The position numbers and the translations under genes are program-made. From Aplectana chamaeleonis (taxonomy: Eukaryota; Nematoda; Chromadorea; Rhabditida; Cosmocercidae): a stretch of DNA of 64,000 bases. The stretch's first letter is position 1. Every line of letters begins with the position of its first letter. The stretch is from assembly GCA_029168955.1 (NCBI GenBank), contig JAPDOI010000172.1, positions 1,054,001-1,118,000 of the forward strand, written 5' to 3'. Below, piece by piece: positions 56,300 through 64,000 of the stretch. A model generated the notes under the pieces. The model saw nothing but the letters and a program-made list of their open reading frames with translations, was not told where the DNA came from and searched no databases.

Positions 56300-57190
56300 G
56301 ATATAGCAGAATACAAATCAAAAAATTACCACGCAAGAAGAACACTCGAAGCTTTGCGTTTGAAAGAAGGAAAAGAACGGGGTACATTCTCCAAATTTAA
56401 TTTCAAGGAGGTGAATGCAGAACCAGCTCTACATGTGAAACTATTCAATCTGAGATTAGTTTTGGGAACCCCATAACAAATTTTCTTCGAGTTTCCACGT
56501 GTCCTAGAGGTTACAAATTTGTAGAATTTCGACTTGTCAATTTTCAACATTCCACTCAAGATCTTGAAGATCACGCACACATCGTTTCGCTTACGGCGAG
56601 ACTCAAGGGAGTGTAATGACAGATCTTGATTCCTCCTTACGGGACCAGGGACTACGTGTACGTAGCATACGAAAAATCGTTCAATCTCAGGAAAATTTTG
56701 CGAGTAAAATTTTCTTGTACCCTTTCCAAAAGTTGAATATCTCTTTTTATACGGACAGAATACTGAAGTGCTCGCGATTCCATTATTGGCGTAACATATA
56801 CTTGATACGCACGCGATAATACACTTTTGTTACAAGTTGACAAGGCTTTGAAAATATGAAATGTGCGCACTGAAGCTTTGCTACAAATAGCATGATAATG
56901 AGCAGAGAAATCATGTTCATTATCATAGTGGAAACCTAAGTCCTTCACATGGGAAACAGATGTTAATGGTTGGCCATCGAGCGCGTAAGTGACCGGAGTA
57001 CTGGAAACTCCCACTCTCATGTGAACCGTTTTCTCAGGGGCAAGTGGCAAATTCCAAATTTTAGACCAGTCCAGTATTCTTTCCAAAGCGTCCTGAACAT
57101 TTTCGACATCAACGATCGACTTGGCCTCCTTAGTGAACCGAATTGTCGGAAGAGCTTCTGAAAAACCTTTATTTGTAAAAAAACCAGTTT
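56300..57190 (-). pseudogene. CR1/jockey-like LINE reverse transcriptase, 3' fragment
   Basis: The minus-strand frame 56652-57190 encodes the RT C-terminal half: DALERILDWSKIWNLPLAPE, TPVTYALDGQPLTSVSHVKD then LGFHYDNEHDFSAHYHAICS, VLSRAYQVYVTPIMESRALQ and ERVQENFTRKIFLR. A frameshift near 56640-56580 leads into a second frame (56326-56580) with FKILSGMLKIDKSKF and TRGNSKKICYGVPKTNLRLN, the usual LINE tail region after the RT. The catalytic RT core upstream is absent. A TAAA-type tail follows at 56238-56262. Dead, 5'-truncated copy. Confidence 0.85.
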
Positions 57191-58054
57191 GAATACACTG
57201 TGGAAATATTTTTGATTTTCGCGCAAAATTTGTTTTAAAATTTTCTGTATATGGAGACGTGATCTTTGCCATTTTCGCAATTTTTCTGCGTGTGGAGTTT
57301 GTACCATAATTGTTTTTAATGTTGTTATGCATCAACAGAAAAGATTTGAACTAGATTATCGACTTAGAAGTGTCAAAAAGACCGACCCCATAGTATGTAG
57401 TTTTCAGGTGGCCATAGCTTTTCCGGATTGCATTTTCAGAGCCTCAAGTTTCTTGGGTGATGTTAGCTAGCCCAAACAGTTTCATTGTACTCAAAAAATT
57501 GAAAGTGATCTCCAGCTCGCACGATGCCCTTAACTGCTGTATATTCCCAAGGATACTCATCCATTCGTGTCCAACCCCTTATGTAGTTCAACATTTCGCC
57601 TCCTTCTTTTAGTGCACCAGCTCATTTGGAAGCTCCTATTCGCTCAGAAGAGACAATTGATTAAGCATCAAAAGAGTCCCTTGGTTATATCGTCAATTAC
57701 ATATATTATCCTCCGCTGCTATCTTCATCTGAGAAGCCTTTCTTTGTTATGCCTCGGCTTATTGTTATTTATTGAGCCTTGCGTTTGCCAATTTATCCGG
57801 AAGCTTCTATGCTTACCCTTTCTCGGAACCCGTTTTGCCCTCTCATCAACCGCAACCACCATGCTATTTGGGTGCATTGGCGCTTAACTGTACTTAATAC
57901 TAGGTAATTTCCATGATTTATGTAAACCAGAATTCTATGTGGTTTTATGATTAAGTCAGCAAGTGACCGGGGATATGCCTCGCCCGGCTGTTGACATTGT
58001 TTTGAAGCTACTCATCGTATTCAGTTTCACACCTTTCGCATCGGATTACTGCAC
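57191..58054. other. No gene seen
   Basis: The plus frame 57567-57887 is hydrophobic by composition only. No repeats were delimited. Confidence 0.4.
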
Positions 58055-58543
58055 TTAAAGGCAGCGTTCACGATGATTTTCGTCTCCGAGTTTCTGACAT
58101 AAAGCAATGCCTTGGCTTCCAAGTGTTACCAAAATTACGAAGAAACGGCGAGAAACGCATTAAAACGTTTTTAGTGACATTATTCTATAAGATTTACAAG
58201 TTGTCCGGTTGAATCAACGTGTTCATGGTGGTTGTCACCGGTGGAAAATTGGGTCAATAAAAAATGAAAGAATATTTTATGCAAAGTAGGATTACTAAGG
58301 GCCCTAGAGAAAGAGCGGAGAAACAGAAAATAGAGAATTGCAAAGGATGGGTCCACAAAGTATTTCATTGTCACAACAAACACTCCCTGTGATACTTAAG
58401 AGGCGGGGTGATACTTAAGGATTTCGTGTACTTCTGGTGCGTTTTTCTCAATTTCTACTTCACTGTAGTTCTACCCGGGGGCCACTTAATCAATATAGCG
58501 AATAATCTCAAATTTGAAGATTATCCTGAACACTGCCTTTTAA
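58055..58543. mobile_element. TTAA-K family MITE, copy 1
   Basis: TTAAAGGCAGCGTTCACGAT on the left, TCCTGAACACTGCCTTTTAA on the right, with subterminal TTGAAGATTATC as in 59511-59996. Confidence 0.8.
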
Positions 58544-58555
58544 GCTTTGGGAATG

Positions 58556-58735
58556 CAGGGAGAACTTCCTGCCCTCATGTTTTTCGTTGAAATCCCAGCA
58601 GTTTCAAATTACGCACGCATTTCTGACTTTATCAAGGTGTTGGGAGAGAGTATGAATTTTACCGTGACTGATGTTGAAGCATTGATTGAAAAAGCTGCTT
58701 CAAAAAGCAACAAGAAAGCATCAGATATGTTGTGC
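58556..58735 (+). CDS. Short protein-like ORF between two MITEs
   Basis: About 60 codons, GELPALMFFVEIPAVSNYAR then ISDFIKVLGESMNFTVTDVE and ALIEKAASKSNKKASDML, of helix-rich, protein-like composition. It is cut on the right by the MITE starting near 58726 and preceded by TTAA-K. Possibly an exon remnant; family unknown. Confidence 0.25.
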
Positions 58736-59205
58736 CGCAATTTTCTGTTTGTCTCGAAGACGGTCCCACACTGATCCCAATGCTGTCTCTGGATTCGTAG
58801 AAGACGCCCTAGGAACGGAATTATGGCCCCTCGAAAATTGCTTAAAATTGGGCAGCGAGGGGTGGACAAGTTGTCCGAAGTTTGTAACTTCCGTCCTTCG
58901 TAATCGATTTACGTGAGCAGGTTTCAATGAAGAAAAAAGCCTCTCGGCTGAGAATGAAGAAAAAACGGGTTACTGATAGGCAATCATCGCTTATCACCCC
59001 TTTCTTGTGTTCGGAAGGTCGTCTTGAGGGCGTGTCTAAGTGGATTCTCACTGTGAGCGTGCCACGTCGGCTCCTTCCTATATCTCGCTCACTCGGAGGA
59101 TTGAGAGCTCGCACTTGGCAGTTGTTATGTAGGGTGGGCCTACTTCACAACTAGGTAGAAATTTCAGATCTCGTTCCTGGGGTTGGACTATGTCTTCAAT
59201 ACATT
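58726..59205 (-). mobile_element. TTAA-C family MITE, reverse, decayed ends
   Basis: Interior GTGGACAAGTTGTCCGAAGT and right end GGGGTTGGACTATGTC match the family. The left end (TGTGCCGCAATTTTCTG) is decayed and TTAA is not clear. Confidence 0.6.
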
Positions 59206-59510
59206 AGTCACGTTTTGAACTACACACTTCTGCGTGTGCATCTTAATCACAGTTTCACTTAATCTTCACTTACCTTTTCTCACGTAAAGCGATCACTTTG
59301 ACTCTTCCGTGGTTCAAAACTCATACAAATGCTGGGTGATTCAATCTAGTAATTTTTACTTCTCCCCATCATTGCACCGTATTTCTGATTTTTTGCCTTG
59401 TTTTTTCATGTGCGTTACTCATAGCGATAAATAATCAAATAAATAAGTAAATGAATAAATCTGCCATAATAAGAGCGAACGCTCTCTTCCTTAGCTGCGT
59501 ATCAAGTATG

Positions 59511-59996
59511 TTAAATGTAGTGTCCACGATAATCTTCAAATGTGAGCTAATTCCCTAAATCGATTACATACTTGGTCTGCGGGTAACACTAGAATGACGA
59601 AGAAATTGAGAAAAACGCACCAGAAGTACAAAACGAAATGTTGTACTCTCACTGATTCCCCGTACTTTCAGTGGACTGTTCGTTGGGAGGATGGAATCCT
59701 TTGTGTACCTGTCCTTCAAAATTTTCACCTCTCTACTGCTTCTTCCCCCTTTGGACCCCATCTAATACTATTTGCATGATATTTTCCTTCATCTTCGTTT
59801 ATCTCATCCTTCACCCGTCGCGCGTACCGAGAACTCGTTCACCCTACCGGAAAACTTGTCCCGGCCGAAATTCTCTCCCACCGGAAAGAGGCGATTTACA
59901 ATGTTTCTCGCCGATACTCCATTATTATAGTGACGCTGATAGCCAACGCATTGTTTTAAGTCGGAAGCACGGAATCGATCATGAACACTGTCTTAA
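59511..59996. mobile_element. TTAA-K family MITE, copy 2, abutting TTAA-A
   Basis: TTAAATGTAGTGTCCACGAT on the left, ATCATGAACACTGTCTTAA on the right. The final TTAA (59993-59996) is also the first of the next element. Confidence 0.8.
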
Positions 59997-60485
59997 AGGC
60001 AGTGTTCACGATAAAAATGTGTTTCAGTTTCCACTAGGAGTGGGTAGTGGAGGGGCACACTGTAACGTTGACGTCGAAAGAACGCATGAAAACGAGCCAG
60101 GAAAAGCTCCAAAAGAGCCCGAAGTTGCCACTCCGAGCGCTGGCAAACCTCAAAAGCGCATCACACGCCCACCGACGTGAACAAATGAATGCTCGAGATC
60201 GTGAGATGAGCGATGATTTCCAATCATTAGCCCCATTCTTCCCTTCTTTCTCAGCTTCTCTCTCCACTCAGATTAGCTCGAAGAGATCGGCTGCAAAAGA
60301 CGGAAGTTACAAGCCTCGGACAACTCGTCCACCATGTTTCTCCAGCTCAATCTTTGAGGGACCATAACTCCGTTCCCAGAAGGTCTTGTACGATTTCAGA
60401 GACATCATTGGAGTCAGCATAGGGCCGTTTTCAAGATAGACGGAAAAAACAGAAAAACGATTTTTATCGTGAACACTGCCTTTAA
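59993..60485. mobile_element. TTAA-A family MITE, complete copy
   Basis: TTAAAGGCAGTGTTCACGAT on the left, ATCGTGAACACTGCCTTTAA on the right: 20 bp of perfect inverted repeat, the best-kept copy of the family here. Confidence 0.9.
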
Positions 60486-60679
60486 AGGGGATAACGGTAT
60501 TCTTGAATTTACTCCGTAACAGATTTCTTTTTTCCTGAACAAATGTTCTGAACCTCGCAGTGTAAACTTACATATTTCCCGAAATCTTACAGTGAGCTGA
60601 TTTTTGATGTTGTTTTTTTTATCTTTAAGGTGCTAATTAACCATGTCCATAGAGACCACTTGCACAAGGTAAACAGTGG

Positions 60680-60945
60680 TTACTGAACGGAATAAGAAGT
60701 CGTTTGTGCATGTGCAATTTTTTCTACAAATGTAATTGCCGAGGGAAATCCTTCGGGCCTGTGGGAAATCACGCGTAGCAGGGCTTTTTTTCGAAATCGC
60801 TTGAGGTAGACTTTTCCAACAGCGGATGTGCGTGTTGTCAATGGAAAATCGTCAGTGGGGTTGTTTTTGAAAAGGATTTCAGATAACTTCTCCACCCTCA
60901 TCTCCAACAACCATTTTTTGACGAGTCCGCATATGACCTTCGCAG
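60680..60945 (-). CDS. Putative 3' exon, possible SPK-like domain protein
   Basis: The minus-strand frame opens after an acceptor-like TAGGCAG (60946-60952) and runs 87 codons to TAA: AKVICGLVKKWLLEMRVEKL, SEILFKNNPTDDFPLTTRTS, AVGKVYLKRFRKKALLRVIS and FPSAITFVEKIAHAQTTSYS. The NPxDDFxxxT...YLKRFRKK pattern parallels PLEDFSFATT...YLKNRAKM in 46556-46915. The SPK assignment is a guess from this pattern; it could instead be a TE-encoded or lineage-specific protein. Confidence 0.4.
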
Positions 60946-60999
60946 CTGCCTAGACTCTTTATAAAGGAAGTTATGAGCGTTTGTAAAGCTCAGCGAAAA

Positions 61000-61519
61000 C
61001 GTAAGGGAACCCATAAGCCAATTTTTAAGTTGCTTTGAATTTTTTCGGCTATCCTGCTCAAAGCGTGTGAGTGTGGGTTATCTATGGTGCTGAACACGAA
61101 TCTGGGGCTTGCTTATCGAAATTTTGAAGCTTACTGTACGTTACGATGCGTACCATGCCAGTTAGGGGGCGAAGCCTCCATTAATAATTTGAAAACCGAC
61201 AAGTGGACATCGAATTCGTATTCAGCACCCCGAATAACCTCGCATACAGATTTTGAGTCAAATCTGAGACTTTGACCAATCTACCGCATACGCACTATAA
61301 TCTACCGTAAGCTTTCGGAGATCGTCGAGAGTCGCGATTTGCCCTGAAACTTTCCACCCTTCAATTGGGAAGTTTTGAACGAAATTAGTCGAAAACTTTG
61401 GAAAATCGACAGATAAACCTCAGATTCGTGTCCAGCGCAACCAAATAACCCCCATGACAGAATTTTAAACCAAATCTGGAATATTTTTCTCTAACGCTAA
61501 CTGAACCCCTTATTGACAT
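61000..61519. repeat. Dispersed diverged repeat
   Basis: 61249-61280 is the reverse complement of 20301-20331, and the flanks share ATTCAGCACC/CGGGTTCAGCGCCC-type phrases. No ends were found. Confidence 0.4.
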
Positions 61520-62204
61520 ACTCTGTCAATGCGTAGCTAGATGCCTCCGAGGGCGCGGCCTGAAACGCCGCCCCATTCCATGTAGCGAGAATTTAAGGGT
61601 TTCAGCTACGATAGCTAAAACCCGCATATTCTTGTGTCGTTCGAACCTTTGCTCTCTCTGACACTAAACCCGGATATTCGCGCTATAATTTTGTAGCGAG
61701 AATCTACGGATTTAGCGGCAGGCTGTGTTGAAATGCAATCTTAACCCGCGTTGGCTACGCGGAACGCAGGGATGCCGTTCTATCAGTCCTAGCCCAGTCA
61801 AACCACGAATAATTTTGACACTCTGTGGGTGGTCGTGGAGGGTGACCCGGTGTCGCTCTCTGAAAGACCTTGCTAGAGACAATTCTGGCCGCTGGGATGC
61901 TGCAGGCGGTGGAGAAGAAACGGCGATGTGCTCGATCGCAGCAGGGATCGTCTTTCTACTACAGATCAAGACTGGGTGGGTCGATCGACCGTGTACTGCA
62001 ACGAGAATAAGCGTAGAATATGCGGGTGCTGTAGCGAGAATTTACGTAGACTATGCGGGCGCTGTAGCTAAAATTTCACCAACTGAGGCTAAACTTTCCG
62101 TAATTTACATACGTAAATTCTCGTGTCGAAATTAGACTAGATGCCTCCGAAACCCTGGGCATCTCTGGTTTCCGTGTGAGGCATTTAGCTACGCGTTGGC
62201 GGAG
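61520..62204. mobile_element. 685-bp element with CTCTGTCAATGCGTAGC ends and TA flanks
   Basis: CTCTGTCAATGCGTAGCTAG and ATGCC on the left face GGCATTTAGCTACGCGTTGG and CGGAG on the right; TA flanks both ends, suggesting a TA target (Tc1/mariner-like or similar). A small tandem array lies at 61996-62072. No ORF with a transposase motif. Confidence 0.65.
61996..62072 (+). repeat. 33-bp tandem repeat, about 2.3 units
   Basis: CTGCAACGAGAATAAGCGTA, then CTGTAGCGAGAATTTACGTA, then CTGTAGCTAAAATTT, each of the first two followed by GAATATGCGGGTG or GACTATGCGGGCG. Confidence 0.7.
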
Positions 62205-62724
62205 TAACTAAACGCCCCAACCCAAAATCCGTACCAGTGGAAAACGCTATCACTCCGTGCAAATTCGGAAAATATGCTCTCATCCAAACTTCGCCTATGT
62301 GAGTTTTTTAGCGCTGAACACGATTATGAGGTCCGTTTCCAGATTTTCGAAAGATTATTGCGCCGCGTTTCGGAGGGTACAATAGGTACGAAAACCAGGG
62401 AAAAATACTTACAACTTTTTCAGAAAGATTCTAGGCAGCTGCAAAGTGCATGTTAGGACTCTTCGTTCAAAACTTATTGTAGAAAACTGCATATCATTTG
62501 TGATGGCCAGTTTCGCTAGTAGTATGTAGTCTCCTTGTCAGTTCTTTAGAGTCTTGTGAGACGTGAATGAGCAAGCACTCGGCCATTAAGTCCTATTAGA
62601 ACATCCACGGACTCGGCCATTGTCAGAAATAACTTCCGCGTGTCTGACTCCTAGTTCCTACGGAGTGAGTAAACTTTGCTTGACTAGATCGCTATAATTC
62701 TCTGTTCTCTCTTCTCTTTTTCTC
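62205..62724. other. No gene; dispersed repeat
   Basis: 62318-62360 (ACACGATTATGAGGTCCGTT) resembles 20358-20380. Nothing else; a pyrimidine tract at 62700-62727 leads into the Penelope-like remnant. Confidence 0.4.
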
Positions 62725-63024
62725 TGCCAGGATGAATATATCGGGGAAACTGGTCGTACTCTGAGCACGCGTGTAAAGGAACATATCGCTGGTTTGAGGA
62801 AGTCCAACCCGGCCACACCTCTGGGGGCCCACCGGAGACTATGTCATGAGCACATGGAGTTTGAGGTGAACTTCAGGATTCTTGCACGGGAGCCACAAAC
62901 CTCAGCGCGCAAAACTTTAGAGGCTTTTTGAATAGCCGCTAAAAATCCTAAAATGAACAGAAAAGATGAGTGTTTAGCCATAACAGCTGAGCTCGCCCCG
63001 TTTCTTGACCTCTGTAGACTGTGA
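62725..63024 (+). pseudogene. Penelope-like element GIY-YIG endonuclease, C-terminal remnant
   Basis: A 100-codon frame encodes CQDEYIGETGRTLSTRVKEH, then the catalytic-region LGAHRRLCHEHM, ILAREPQTSARKTLEAF and NPKMNRKDECLAITAEL, ending TGA. This is the end of the Penelope-like retroelement GIY-YIG domain: YIGETGR, the RxxEH arginine segment, the ARKxLEAF glutamate motif and NPKMNRxDEC. An in-frame TGA at 62929-62931 replaces the Trp expected after LEAF, so the copy is dead. The GIY half and the RT are not present directly upstream; the frame starts after CTTTTTCTCTGCCAG, which looks like a splice acceptor. Confidence 0.85.
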
Positions 63025-64000
63025 TCTCAACGTCTTCATGTCGAGAGCGCGCGCCATCTGACCACAGACTGCATCTGCAGCGTAGGGCGCTCAATACTAT
63101 TCTGGCTCGGCGCAGATAAGGTGAGCGTTGCGAGATGGTTTATTGCTTTAACTGGTAGATATCTCGTAGTAGACCGTCCTTTTCCTATGTTATTTGAAAG
63201 CGTGTTTGGGAGTATAAATCACTTATGTTCTGACTTCCCAGGTTCCGACGCTGAAACGTCAACCAAATAAAGTGGTTAACATCTTGGTCCTGGCTATACT
63301 AACAACTAACAAAGACCAGAGAGTGTCTCGATTTTCTCAGTTTTCTCAGCCGTTGCTACAGTATCTAGAGCAGCTCGAAATGTGGTCAATAGTGTTTATT
63401 TGAACCGCCGGACCGATTTGCGCCAGTCATCAAGTGTTTGCGGTTTTAAAAGTGGCGAGGGGGCGATCGAGTGGATAGCCTACGGGAAGGCGTCACTGAA
63501 GTAACTCAACAAAGCAGAGAGATATCCGTCATATTTTTTCAGGTGCACAGCTTGATGGGCGGCTCTTGCGCCACCGGAAACATTTAAATTATTGCAATTC
63601 ACTCATTTCTTTTTAGCTACAGATCGCATCCAACCTTCGTTGAGAATGCGGTGACCTTTGGATTTCGAATTCGTTTGTCTGAGACTTACACCTGTAATGC
63701 TCCTTTCGTCTTGTATGAAGCAATTTGTTTTCGAAGTTTTATCTGCCAGGTGTCACTGAAAGAAAAGATTCTGAAAAAAAACTAGTGTAATGATTCATCT
63801 GGAAACAAGCATGTGGTGAGATAGGGTTACAATGTCTGTACTCCTCCCAGCATTCAGTGGCCTAATAGCTGAACTCCTCTAATATCAATTGTTATTTAGC
63901 CTCCACTGCTTCCTCAGTTCTAATCTCATTCAGCTTGTCATCTTATCAAATTGTATCAGAGGTCTGTCGGAATGACACTGTTGGTCCACGCGTGCGTGCC
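63025..64000. other. Right edge: no gene seen; possible Penelope 3' tail
   Basis: GACGCTGAAACGTCAACCAA at 63247 and AATAAAGTGG just after are plausible as the element's 3' non-coding end. The remainder has no recognisable feature. Confidence 0.35.

Overview
This is eukaryotic nuclear DNA, most likely from a nematode, and probably a clade V strongylid (hookworm-like) parasite. The evidence is short multi-exon genes with nematode-style splice acceptors (TTTTCAG, TTCCAG, GTTGTAG), a conserved animal transporter gene split by repeat-filled introns, fragments of jockey/CR1-like LINEs and a Penelope-like retroelement, and very dense short inverted-repeat DNA elements (MITEs). I see no tRNA, rRNA or CRISPR. 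Only a few percent of the window is convincingly host coding.

Host genes. (1) Positions 1707-3335 (+) hold the last three exons of an unidentified protein with a strongly acidic C-terminus; the exon phases join cleanly. (2) Positions 7722-11743 (-) hold seven exons encoding about 290 residues of a solute carrier family 35 member F6 (SLC35F6/ANT2BP-type) transporter. Every junction has a GT/AG pair and a compatible phase. The first exon or exons (about 50 residues) were not found. Weaker coding signals are single exons or ORF remnants at 16774-16890 (-), 41341-41662 (-), 43234-43494 (-), 46556-46915 (-), 58556-58735 (+) and 60680-60945 (-).

Retroelements. A jockey/CR1-like LINE 3' part runs from the left edge to 1196 (+) and is split by a 365-bp element. 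A second LINE fragment lies at 56300-57190 (-). A Penelope-like GIY-YIG endonuclease remnant with a TGA in place of a probable Trp codon lies at 62725-63024 (+).

DNA elements dominate. At least eight related families insert at TTAA and begin AGGCA(G/C)...; many copies abut and share one TTAA. Elements with 8-bp target duplications occur at 34672-34840, 36811-36965, 40151-41854 and 53419-54819. A 1.6-kb foldback-like element with tandem subrepeats in its arms is at 49054-50670. A 656-bp element (13524-14179) has a second copy split by two insertions at 28608-29651. Several nests can be read directly, the clearest being a TTAA element inside a palindrome inside another TTAA element (44806-46021).

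The window therefore reads as a layered record of transposition around a handful of host exons, with repeats occupying both introns and intergenic DNA. The most unusual features are the layered nesting, the chaining of TTAA elements end to end, and the foldback element. I found no convincing new enzymatic system.
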